This document shows, piece by piece, positions 56,112 to 64,000 of a stretch of 64,000 nucleotides of DNA. The stretch spans positions 496,001 through 560,000 of the forward strand of contig NZ_CP080378.1 of the NCBI RefSeq assembly GCF_019443445.1. Reading direction: 5' to 3'. The DNA comes from Massilia sp. PAMC28688. Lineage in GTDB: Bacteria > Pseudomonadota > Gammaproteobacteria > Burkholderiales > Burkholderiaceae_D. Position numbers and translations under genes: made by a program. A model generated the notes under the pieces. That model was not told the origin of the DNA. It searched no databases and saw only the letters and a list, made by a program, of their open reading frames with translations. Numbering within the stretch: position 1 is the first letter of the stretch; every line of letters starts with the position of its first letter.

Positions 56112-57114
56112 GGAAGCCATGTCCGCCAGCGAATGCGTCGCCCAGCAGCTGGCGCAGGACGTGGAGCGCTACGCCGACCTTGGCCGCAAGCTGCGCTCCA
56201 CCAATTTCGACACGGCGCTGACGATCGCGCGCGGCAGCTCGGACCACGCCGCCAACTACTGCGCCTACCTGATCATGGCGCGCATGGGACGCGTGGTGGC
56301 TTCGCTGCCCATGTCGCTCATCACGCTCAACAAGGCGCCCATCGAAACGCGCGACACGCTGGCCATTGCCGTTTCGCAGTCGGGCCAGAGTCCCGACGTG
56401 GTCGACCCGATGCGCTACTTCCGCGATGGGGAAGCGACCACCATTGCCCTGGTCAACGATATCGAGTCGCCCCTGGCGCAGGCCGCGGAATGGGCCATGC
56501 CGCTGCATGCAGGCAAAGAGCAAAGCGTGGCCGCCACCAAGAGCTTCATCGCCAGCCTGGTCGCCGGCGCGCGCCTGGTCAGCCAGTGGCAGTACGACGC
56601 AGAACTCATGGACGGCATCTGCGATCTGCCCGACGCCCTGCGCCGTGCATCCGAGGTCGATTGGTCACGCGCCCTTGATGTGCTGGCACCGGCGCGCAAT
56701 ATCATGGTGGTGGGGCGCGGCATCAGTTTTCCCATTGCGCTCGAATCAGCACTCAAGTTCAAGGAAACCTCGGCCCTGCAGGCGGAGGCTTTCAGCGGCG
56801 CCGAAATCAAGCACGGTCCCATGGCACTGATCGAAGAAGGCTATCCGCTGCTCATCTTCGCCACGCGCGGCCCCACGCAGGCCAGCGTGCTGCAGCTGGC
56901 CAGCGAAATGCGCACCCGTGGCGCCAAGGTCCTGCTGGCGGCGCCGGAAGATGTGGCCGAACGCGACCTCACGCTGCCCACCGCCGCCACTCCCGACCTC
57001 GACCCCATCGTGGCCGTGCAAGCCTTTTACATCATGGCCGCCCACCTGTCCAGGGCACGCGGCATGGATCCGGACCGGCCACGCCACCTGAGCAAAGTCA
57101 CCCGCACCAACTGA
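56092..57114 (+). CDS. SIS domain glucosamine-6-phosphate deaminase (NagB-II type)
   Basis: 340 residues from GTG 56092 (AAGGAG six bases upstream; ATG 56104 also possible). Two SIS domains: IARGSSDHAANYCAYLIMAR with AVSQSGQSPDVVD, and VVGRGISFPIALESALKFKE with FSGAEIKHGPMALI. This is the GlmS isomerase-like fold without a glutaminase domain. In this operon it would convert GlcN-6-P to fructose-6-P and ammonia, replacing classical NagB, which I do not see. Confidence 0.88.
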   Translation: MTSLMLKEAMSASECVAQQLAQDVERYADLGRKLRSTNFDTALTIARGSSDHAANYCAYLIMARMGRVVASLPMSLITLNKAPIETRDTLAIAVSQSGQSPDVVDPMRYFRDGEATTIALVNDIESPLAQAAEWAMPLHAGKEQSVAATKSFIASLVAGARLVSQWQYDAELMDGICDLPDALRRASEVDWSRALDVLAPARNIMVVGRGISFPIALESALKFKETSALQAEAFSGAEIKHGPMALIEEGYPLLIFATRGPTQASVLQLASEMRTRGAKVLLAAPEDVAERDLTLPTAATPDLDPIVAVQAFYIMAAHLSRARGMDPDRPRHLSKVTRTN

Positions 57115-57129
57115 GCCGCCGCGCCATCA

Positions 57130-58377
57130 ATGACAATCAAGATCCTGCTTGCCGCATTGATGGCGCTGGCCCTGCCGGCGTGGGGGGCACCCACCCACAT
57201 CGAATTCTGGACCTTCAGCATGAAGCCGCGCTTCACGCCATATTTCGAGTCGGTGGTGCGCAATTACGAGGCCGCCAACCCGGGCGTCAAGGTGGAGTGG
57301 ATCGATTTCCCGTGGGACGTCATCCAGACCAAACTGGTCACCCGTATTGTGGCCGGCACGCCGCCGGCGCTGGTCAACCTGAATGTGCCCTGGGCCGACG
57401 AATATGCGCGCGATGGCCTGCTCACGCCCGTCGATGGCCTGCTCGGCCCAGGCTACATTCCCAGCACCCTGGCCGACCTGCGCTTCCAGGGCAAGACCTA
57501 CGGTTTCCCGATGTACAGCAATGTGGCCGTCATCGCCTATAACACGCAGATTTTCAAGGCCGCAGGTCTCACCCGGGCACCGGCCAGTTTCGATGAACAG
57601 CTCGCGTTCGCACGCCGGATCGCCGCCATCACGGGCAAGGCCGGCATTGCACCGGCGCTGTCGAAGATCGATGGCCTGTTCATGTGGCAGGGACTACCGG
57701 TCCTGCGCAACGGCCGCGCCGCGTTCAATTCGCCCGCCCACGTGGCGCTGGTACAGAAGCTGGCCGCGACCTACAAGGCCGGGGGCCTGCTCAAGGAAAG
57801 CCTGTTCGCGGAAGATAACTTCCCGGCGGTGGTCGATGCCTACAAGGGTGGCCGCCTCGGCATGCTGCTGGCCCCTCCCAGCGCCCTCAAACGCATCGAG
57901 GCCGACGCGCCGGACGTGTATGCCATCACCGACGTGGCGCCCGCGCCGCTTGGCCCGACCGGCATATCCGATGGCGGCTGGCTGATCCACTTCGCGGTGC
58001 CGGCCGGCGTGGACAAGTCACAGCTGCCGGCCATCGGCAAATTCGCGCGCTACCTCACGGGCGAAGCCAGCCAGCTCGCGTTCGCGCGCCAGGCCAGCGT
58101 ATTTCCGACGCGCGTCAAGGCCGCTGCCGATCCGTTCTTCCTCGCGCTGCCGCCCGGCGCCGGGGCCGCGCAAAAGGCTGTGGCAGTGGGCGCGGTGTCC
58201 ATGGCGCATTCGCGCACCCTGTACGTGGGCAGCGTCGAAGACTACGACGAGCTGCGGCGTTTCCTGGTCAAGGCGGTGGAGGCGGGCGTGACGGGCCGCC
58301 AGGACATCAAGACGGCGCTCGACCAGGCGGCCGTGATCTGGGACCGCAAGCTGGCCCGTCAAAGGCCGCGGCAATGA
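57130..58377 (+). CDS. ABC transporter sugar-binding protein
   Basis: 415 residues with a signal peptide (MTIKILLAALMALALPAWGA). No lipobox Cys. Type 1 sugar-binding fold: HIEFWTFSMKPRFTPYFESV, VKVEWIDFPWDVIQTKLVTR, GKTYGFPMYSNVAVIAYNTQ. Binds GlcNAc or chito-oligosaccharide, inferred from the operon. The stop overlaps the next start (ATGA). Confidence 0.9.
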   Translation: MTIKILLAALMALALPAWGAPTHIEFWTFSMKPRFTPYFESVVRNYEAANPGVKVEWIDFPWDVIQTKLVTRIVAGTPPALVNLNVPWADEYARDGLLTPVDGLLGPGYIPSTLADLRFQGKTYGFPMYSNVAVIAYNTQIFKAAGLTRAPASFDEQLAFARRIAAITGKAGIAPALSKIDGLFMWQGLPVLRNGRAAFNSPAHVALVQKLAATYKAGGLLKESLFAEDNFPAVVDAYKGGRLGMLLAPPSALKRIEADAPDVYAITDVAPAPLGPTGISDGGWLIHFAVPAGVDKSQLPAIGKFARYLTGEASQLAFARQASVFPTRVKAAADPFFLALPPGAGAAQKAVAVGAVSMAHSRTLYVGSVEDYDELRRFLVKAVEAGVTGRQDIKTALDQAAVIWDRKLARQRPRQ

Positions 58378-59231
58378 ACGCGCGCGCCCAGCCCTGGCTG
58401 TTCCTGGCGCCGGCCCTGGTGCTGCTGGCCGTGTTTTCCTTCTGGCCGGTGCTGTATGGCTCTTACCTGGCATTTACCAACTACAGCCTGGTGCGCCCCA
58501 CCGAATGGGTGGGACTGGAAAACTTCCGCTACATCTTCGACAATGAGATGTTCGTCACCGGGCTGAGAAATTCGCTGCTATTCTTGCTGATGGTGCCGCT
58601 GGTGCAGGTGGGCGCACTGGCGCTGGCGGTGTTGGTCAACAACCAGCTGCCCGGCATCCGTTACTTTCGCGCCGCGTTCTACGTTCCCGTGGTGACCACG
58701 GTGTCGGTGGTCGGCATCATGTGGGGCTTCATGTTCCACGAGCAGGGCACGCTCAATTATGTGTTCATGCAGCTGCGCCTGGCCAGTGCGCCCATTGGCT
58801 GGCTGTCGGACGATACGCTGGCGCTGTTTGCCGTCATGTTCGTGACCATGTGGCGCGGCCTTGGCTGGTACATGGTGATGTACCTGGCAGCCCTGCAGGC
58901 CGTGCCCAAGGATATGCAGGAGGCCGCACTGCTCGACGGCGCCACGCGCTGGCAGCAGTTCTGGCGCATCACCGTGCCCATGCTGCGCCCCACCATCATG
59001 GTGTGCACCATCCTGTCGGTCCTGGCCGCGCTCAAGGCGTACCAGGAGGTGGACGTGCTCACCCAAGGCGGTCCGATGAACTCCACTTTCACGGCCCTGT
59101 ATTACGCCTATGACCAGGGCCTCAAGCACCTCAAGCTGCCCCGGGCACTGGCGGCCAGCATGGTGGTGTCGGTGGTCTGCATCGCCATTGCGCTGGCCTG
59201 CCTGCGCTACCTCAGGCCAAGGCACCGCTGA
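58374..59231 (+). CDS. ABC sugar permease (MalF type)
   Basis: 285 residues, six membrane helices; the first is LFLAPALVLLAVFSFWPVLY. The EAA loop MQEAALLDGATRWQQFWRIT is the contact with the ATPase. Overlaps its successor as TGATG. Confidence 0.92.
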   Translation: MNARAQPWLFLAPALVLLAVFSFWPVLYGSYLAFTNYSLVRPTEWVGLENFRYIFDNEMFVTGLRNSLLFLLMVPLVQVGALALAVLVNNQLPGIRYFRAAFYVPVVTTVSVVGIMWGFMFHEQGTLNYVFMQLRLASAPIGWLSDDTLALFAVMFVTMWRGLGWYMVMYLAALQAVPKDMQEAALLDGATRWQQFWRITVPMLRPTIMVCTILSVLAALKAYQEVDVLTQGGPMNSTFTALYYAYDQGLKHLKLPRALAASMVVSVVCIAIALACLRYLRPRHR

Positions 59232-60034
59232 TGCGCACCGCCCTTCACTATCTGCTGCTGTGCGCCATCGCGGTGCTGTGCGTATTTCCGTTCTGGTGGA
59301 CGCTGGTCACCGCCCTCTCCACGGAAGGCAATGTGTTCGCTTACCCGCCAACGCTATGGCCGCAGTCGCCGTCGCTCAGCAACTTCAACGCGGTGTTCGA
59401 TGCCATTCCCATGCTGGCGTTCTTCAAAAATTCAGTGCTGATCGCAGCCTTCACGGTGCTGTGGAAGCTCGCCCTTTGTTCTGCCGCCGCCTACCCGCTG
59501 GCCCGCATGCATTTTCGCGGGCGCCGGCTGGTGTTTGGCGTGATCCTCGCCACGCTGGTGCTGCCATCGGAAGTCAACTTCCTGGTCAACTTCATCACCG
59601 TGACAAAACTGAGCCTGGTGGACAGCTACACCGGCGTCATCCTGCCCAATATCGTGACGGCGGTCGCGATCCTGCTGCTCAAGCAGGCGTTTGAAGAAGT
59701 ACCGCAGGACCTGATCGACGCGGCGCGCGTGGACGGGGCCGGCGAATGGACCATTTTCACCCGCATCATGCTGCCCCTGATCGCGCCCTGGCTGGCCACG
59801 GTGGGCATCCTGACCGCAGTGGAAGCGTGGAACGAATACATCTGGCCCTCGATCGTGATGAGCAAGCCGGACAGCTTTCCCCTGTCGGTGGGCGTGCTGT
59901 ACCTGCGCGGCACCTTCGGCAGCAGTATCCGCGTGGTTGCCGCCGGCACCGTGCTGACCATCTTGCCGACACTGGCGGCATTCCTATTCACCCAACGATA
60001 TTTCATGCGCGGCATGGACGGAGCAGTCAAATGA
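59231..60034 (+). CDS. ABC sugar permease (MalG type)
   Basis: 267 residues, six helices, EAA loop VPQDLIDAARVDGAGEWTIF. Forms a heterodimer channel with the preceding permease. The stop overlaps the GH3 start (ATGA). Confidence 0.92.
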   Translation: MRTALHYLLLCAIAVLCVFPFWWTLVTALSTEGNVFAYPPTLWPQSPSLSNFNAVFDAIPMLAFFKNSVLIAAFTVLWKLALCSAAAYPLARMHFRGRRLVFGVILATLVLPSEVNFLVNFITVTKLSLVDSYTGVILPNIVTAVAILLLKQAFEEVPQDLIDAARVDGAGEWTIFTRIMLPLIAPWLATVGILTAVEAWNEYIWPSIVMSKPDSFPLSVGVLYLRGTFGSSIRVVAAGTVLTILPTLAAFLFTQRYFMRGMDGAVK

Positions 60035-61530
60035 ACACACTGGACGAGACGACGAAGCTGAAACAACTGGCGGGCCAACTGATCATGATCCGCTTCCCCG
60101 GCACCGAACTTGACGCTGCCACCGCCAGCTTCATTCGCCAGCACAGCATCCGCGGTGTGTGCCTGTTCCGCAGGAACATGGTCAACCGCGAACAGCTCTC
60201 GCGCCTGACGGCGGACCTGCGCGCGGTGATGGGGCCCGGCTCCCTGATCGCACTGGACCAGGAAGGCGGCGCCGTGGTGCGCTCGACCTGGGTGCCGGCG
60301 CCACCGGCGGCCATGGGACTGGGCGCGGCGGACGACGCCGGCCTGTCGCGCGAGATCGGCGCGGCCGTCGCGCGCGCCGTCAAATCAATGGGCTTTAACT
60401 GGAACTTCGCGCCGGTGCTGGATTTGAACAACAACCCGCACAACCCGGTCATCGCGGAGCGCTCGTTTGGCGCCGATCCACAGCGCGCCACGGAACTGGC
60501 CATGGCCTGGATGGATGGCAGCGCGTCCGAAGGCGTGGCCTGCTGCGTCAAGCACTTCCCTGGCCACGGCGACACCCACGTGGACTCGCACCGCGACCTG
60601 CCAACCGTGGACAAGCCGCTGGCCGAGCTGGAAAACTTTGAATTCAAGCCGTTCCGCATGGCCTGCGGCCACGCGCCGGCCATCATGACCGCCCATATCG
60701 TGTACCCCGCGCTGGATGCCGAATACCCGGCCACCATGTCGCGCCGCATCCTGCACAACCTGCTGCGCGAGCAATGGGGCTTCCGCGGCGTGATCATCAC
60801 CGACGGCATGGACATGCACGCCATCGCCGGCCGCTATGGCGCCGGCCCCGCCGCCGTGCGCGCCCTGCTGGCCGGCGCCGACATGGTGATGGCGCTTGGC
60901 ACGCCCGCGACGCAGGCCGAGACCATCGATGCCATTGCCGAGGCAATTGGCGCCGGCGCCCTGCCCATGTCGGAGGTGAGCGAGCGCCTGGCACGCCTGG
61001 ACGCCCTGGCCGAAGCGTATCCCTGCACGGCGCGCGACTACCTGGAAGACGCGCACGACCGCCAGATCATGGAGCGCGGCTGGCAGCGCTGCCTGACGGC
61101 GCGCGGCAATGTGCAGCGCCCGGCGCCGGGATCAAAAGTCCGCCTGGTGGTGCGCCAGGACGTGGTCAGTGACGGCGTGTCCGAGGCCGGCGTGCCTGCT
61201 GCGGCAGTGGCGGCGTCGCTGGCGCGCCTGTACGAGGTTGACCTGGTTACCTTTGGCGACGCCGAGCGCTTTGACTGGGCCAGCCTGCCGGACGACGGCC
61301 GCTTCGTGTTCCTGGCTTCTACCTCGCGCCTGCGCTATGGCCCCAACGCGCGTGCGACCTGGAAGCCGGACCTGCACTTGGCGCTGTGGAACCCGTACCA
61401 GGCGCTCGACATCGCGGCGCCGGCCCTGATCACCTACGGCTTTGCCGCGCCCGCGCTGGACGCGGTCAACGCCTGGCTGGCCGGGTCGCTGGAAGCGGCC
61501 GGCAAGTGCCCGGTCCCGGGATTTGAATAA
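60031..61530 (+). CDS. nagZ: Cytoplasmic GH3 beta-N-acetylhexosaminidase
   Basis: 499 residues from ATG 60031, no signal peptide. GH3 barrel in residues about 10-340: CCVKHFPGHGDTHVDSHRDL holds the His of the catalytic dyad, and D258 in VIITDGMDMHAI is the nucleophile position. NagZ of E. coli (341 aa) ends there; this enzyme has about 150 more residues forming a second domain (VRLVVRQDVVSDGVSEAGVP onward). It would split GlcNAc from imported chitobiose or muropeptide fragments. Confidence 0.9.
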   Translation: MNTLDETTKLKQLAGQLIMIRFPGTELDAATASFIRQHSIRGVCLFRRNMVNREQLSRLTADLRAVMGPGSLIALDQEGGAVVRSTWVPAPPAAMGLGAADDAGLSREIGAAVARAVKSMGFNWNFAPVLDLNNNPHNPVIAERSFGADPQRATELAMAWMDGSASEGVACCVKHFPGHGDTHVDSHRDLPTVDKPLAELENFEFKPFRMACGHAPAIMTAHIVYPALDAEYPATMSRRILHNLLREQWGFRGVIITDGMDMHAIAGRYGAGPAAVRALLAGADMVMALGTPATQAETIDAIAEAIGAGALPMSEVSERLARLDALAEAYPCTARDYLEDAHDRQIMERGWQRCLTARGNVQRPAPGSKVRLVVRQDVVSDGVSEAGVPAAAVAASLARLYEVDLVTFGDAERFDWASLPDDGRFVFLASTSRLRYGPNARATWKPDLHLALWNPYQALDIAAPALITYGFAAPALDAVNAWLAGSLEAAGKCPVPGFE

Positions 61531-61545
61531 GCAGAAGGCACCACG

Positions 61546-62829
61546 ATGACGATCGAAAAATCATCCACAAGCAGTCCGGCCTGGTGGGTTCCCAGCCTGT
61601 ACCTGGCCCAGGGCCTGCCATTTTTTGCGGTAATGGTCCTGGCCGGGCAGATGTTAAAGAGCATGGGCCTGGCCAATGACGTCATTACCCACTGGACCGC
61701 GCTGCTCGGTGGCGCATGGATCCTCAAGCCGCTCTGGAGCCCCTTCATGGAACTGGCCTCGAGCAAAAAGAAGATGGTGGTGCTGTTCCAGCTGGCAGGC
61801 GGCATTTGCCTGGCGCTGGTGGCGGTAGCGCTGCAATTGCCGTTCTGGTTTGCGGCCGTCATCGTCATGCTGGCCCTGATCGCGATCTGCTCGGCCACCC
61901 ACGATATCGCCTGCGACGGCCTGTACATCGTCAGTCTCGATGACAAGCAGCAGGCGCAGTACGCCGGCTGGACCGGCACCTTTTTCAATGCCGGCCGGGT
62001 GCTGGCCGCGGGCGGGCTGCTGTCGCTGGCCGGTTACCTGGAAAAGACCAGTGGCGTGGTATCGGCATGGAGTTCGGTGTTCGTGATCCTGGGGATCACG
62101 ATGGTGGTACTGGCGGCGTACAATTTCAGCGCCCTGCCCCAGGCGCGCAACGCCGCCGTGAACAGTCAGAGCGCGCGCGACATCGCCACCACCCTGTACG
62201 AAGTGATTGTTGAATACTTCAGGAAGCCCGGCATCTGGATCGCGATCGCCTTTATCATCCTGTTTCGCGCCGGCGAAGCACAGGTGCAGACCATTGGCCC
62301 CTTGTTCCTGCGCGAAGCACGCGAGCTGGGCGGCCTGGGACTGTCCACCAGTGAAGTGGGCGCCGTGTACGGCACCGCCGGCACCGTCGCATTCATTGTC
62401 GGTAGTATTGCCGGCGGCTATTTCACTTCCTGGCTGGGCCTCAAGCGCGCGATCCTGCCACTGATCCTGGCCGTGAACCTGCCCAATATCGTGTTCTACT
62501 ACCTCGCTGCCGCGCAGCCAACCGAACTGACGGTGATCGGCCTTGCCCTCGGTGTCGAAATGTTTGGCTACGGCTTTGGCTTCGTGGGCCTGATCCTGTA
62601 CATGATGCAGGTGGTCGCACCGGGCAAATACCAGACCGCGCACTACGCACTGTCCACCGGCATCATGCAGCTGGGCTTTGCGCTGTTTAAGTACTTCAGC
62701 GGCGATGTGCAGATCGCGCTCGGCTACCAGAACTTCTTCCTGTGGGTGCTGGCGTGCTCGGTGCCGGTCTTGGTGATGTCGCAGATGATTGGCATGAGTG
62801 CCATTCAAAAGAACGTGGCGCCGGCCTGA
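61546..62829 (+). CDS. AmpG-like MFS permease
   Basis: 427 residues with about 12 helices. The start WWVPSLYLAQGLPFFAVMVL and loop HDIACDGLYIVSLDDKQQAQ resemble the AmpG/SLC33 branch of MFS. AmpG imports GlcNAc-anhydroMurNAc fragments of peptidoglycan. Placed after nagZ, it suggests recovery of a disaccharide, but GlcNAc itself is possible. The stop overlaps the next start. Confidence 0.85.
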   Translation: MTIEKSSTSSPAWWVPSLYLAQGLPFFAVMVLAGQMLKSMGLANDVITHWTALLGGAWILKPLWSPFMELASSKKKMVVLFQLAGGICLALVAVALQLPFWFAAVIVMLALIAICSATHDIACDGLYIVSLDDKQQAQYAGWTGTFFNAGRVLAAGGLLSLAGYLEKTSGVVSAWSSVFVILGITMVVLAAYNFSALPQARNAAVNSQSARDIATTLYEVIVEYFRKPGIWIAIAFIILFRAGEAQVQTIGPLFLREARELGGLGLSTSEVGAVYGTAGTVAFIVGSIAGGYFTSWLGLKRAILPLILAVNLPNIVFYYLAAAQPTELTVIGLALGVEMFGYGFGFVGLILYMMQVVAPGKYQTAHYALSTGIMQLGFALFKYFSGDVQIALGYQNFFLWVLACSVPVLVMSQMIGMSAIQKNVAPA

Positions 62830-63962
62830 TGGCAAGCGTGAGCCTGCGGGGCATCGGCAAGCGCTACGGCAACGGTCATGCCGTCATTGACGGCGTGAAC
62901 CTGGACATCGCCCACGGCGAATTCATGGTCTTTGTGGGGCCTTCGGGCTGCGGCAAGTCGACCCTGCTGCGCATGATCGCGGGACTGGAGCGCATCAGCG
63001 CAGGTGAACTCGCCATCGGCGGACAGCGGGCCAATGATCTGGCGCCGGCGCGGCGCGACCTGGCCATGGTGTTCCAGTCGTACGCCTTGTACCCGCACAT
63101 GACGGTGTTTGAAAACATGGCATTTGCGCTCAAACTGGCCGGCTGCAAGGGTGCGCAGCTGGAGCAGGCGGTGCAGCGCGCCGCCCACATCCTGCAGATC
63201 ACGGAGCTGCTGCAGCGGCGGCCCAAGGATCTCTCCGGCGGCCAGCGCCAGCGCGTGGCGATCGGGCGCGCCATCGTACGCAAGCCCGGCGTGTTCCTGT
63301 TTGACGAGCCGCTCTCGAACCTGGACGCGAGTCTGCGCGTGCAGATGCGCGCGGAACTGCGGCGCCTGCACCAGGACCTGGGCGCGACCATGATCTACGT
63401 GACGCACGACCAGGTGGAGGCGATGACGCTTGGCCAGCGCATCGCCGTCATCCACGCGGGGCGCATTGCGCAGGTGGGGACGCCGCAGGCGCTGTACAAC
63501 GCGCCGGCCAACCTGTTCGTGGCGGGCTTTCTGGGCGCGCCAAAAATGAATTTCATCGCGGCGCAGCTGGTGGAAGCGGCCCCCCAGAGTGCCAGGGTGA
63601 GTCTGGCCGACGGCACCGCAGTGATGGTGCCGGTGGACGCGCGCCGTGCGCAGCCGGGCGAGCAGCTCACGCTGGGCATTCGCGCCGAGCACCTGCTGCC
63701 TGACAGCGCCGGCCCCCACAGCATCGCCTTGACCGTCAATCAGGTGGAATACCTCGGTGACCAGACGATCGCCTACGCCAGCCTTGCAGGCAACGCGGTC
63801 CCGATTGCGCTGCGCCAGCACGCCACCAGCGTGGACCTGCACACTGGCGCCATCATTCACGTACGCCCCGACGCCAGGCACTGCCATCTGTTTGACAGCG
63901 CCGGCGACGCCTTCTTACATCCCGTTACTATTCCGCAGTCGAATCAAGCCACCATTGATTAG
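62829..63962 (+). CDS. ABC transporter ATPase (MalK/UgpC/MsmK type)
   Basis: 377 residues from ATG 62829. Walker A GPSGCGKST at 37-45, Q-loop FQSYALYP, signature LSGGQRQRVA, Walker B VFLFDEPLSNLD, H-loop YVTHDQVEA, then a C-terminal OB/TOBE domain from about 240. It powers the permease pair encoded 3 kb upstream; the gene is separated from them by nagZ and the MFS gene but remains in the same overlapping operon. The window ends 38 bases later. Confidence 0.93.
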   Translation: MASVSLRGIGKRYGNGHAVIDGVNLDIAHGEFMVFVGPSGCGKSTLLRMIAGLERISAGELAIGGQRANDLAPARRDLAMVFQSYALYPHMTVFENMAFALKLAGCKGAQLEQAVQRAAHILQITELLQRRPKDLSGGQRQRVAIGRAIVRKPGVFLFDEPLSNLDASLRVQMRAELRRLHQDLGATMIYVTHDQVEAMTLGQRIAVIHAGRIAQVGTPQALYNAPANLFVAGFLGAPKMNFIAAQLVEAAPQSARVSLADGTAVMVPVDARRAQPGEQLTLGIRAEHLLPDSAGPHSIALTVNQVEYLGDQTIAYASLAGNAVPIALRQHATSVDLHTGAIIHVRPDARHCHLFDSAGDAFLHPVTIPQSNQATID

Positions 63963-64000
63963 TTTATGTGACAATATGCGCTTCGCCTCGAGCGTCTGCG

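Overview
This 64 kb, high-GC window looks like chromosome from a betaproteobacterium of the Oxalobacteraceae (Massilia/Duganella/Telluria type). I infer this from the gene order gyrA - serC - pheA - hisC - tyrA - aroA - cmk - rpsA - ihfB - lapA - lapB - hldE with ompA - ubiG - gph on the other side of gyrA, a tmRNA with tag ANDNSYALAA, and the protein sequences themselves. No named strain can be assigned from the sequence alone. There is no prophage, complete insertion sequence, rRNA, tRNA or CRISPR array.

1-19.7 kb is conserved core. On the minus strand it runs from gyrA through a DUF2059 gene, serine and aromatic amino-acid synthesis (serC, pheA, hisC, tyrA, aroA), cmk, rpsA and ihfB to the LPS assembly genes lapA/lapB, the heptose kinase hldE1, a secreted ComEA-like protein and a partial M28 peptidase. 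On the plus strand are ompA, ubiG and gph. A roughly 600 bp block carrying four copies of a dispersed repeat splits ihfB from lapA; three more copies lie at about 40 kb.

19.7-28.4 kb holds small conserved or unknown genes (DUF4256, DUF4262, DUF378, PfpI-like, CbpA), the tmRNA gene with an unusual palindrome cluster and an inverted copy of its T-arm next to it, a TonB-domain protein, a diheme cytochrome c and a beta/gamma-crystallin protein with a four-residue repeat tail. 28.5-38.2 kb has a MATE exporter and three secreted peptidases (S9, M13, M1), plus a CsbD stress protein and a methyltransferase.

38.3-51.8 kb is mixed: an HDOD protein, an orphan FliT-like protein, a short FimV-like protein, fumC, an S4 RNA-binding protein, a soluble DUF883 protein, a bufferin-type copper-peptide locus (precursor BufA plus a fused MNIO-BufC maturase), yjfB, mobB coupled to gspA-gspB, a LysR regulator and three tandem small Ala-rich secreted paralogues.

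51.8-64 kb contains dgt and then one long, translationally coupled operon for N-acetylglucosamine use: GlcNAc kinase, GntR regulator, nagA, SIS-type deaminase, ABC sugar transporter, cytoplasmic GH3 hexosaminidase and an AmpG-like MFS permease. Together these would import GlcNAc or its oligosaccharides, cleave them, phosphorylate, deacetylate and deaminate them to fructose-6-phosphate.

The most interesting locus is the bufferin cluster with the two maturation proteins fused in one chain (43476-45376). Next are the seven-copy repeat family, the structures around the tmRNA and the three tandem secreted proteins.
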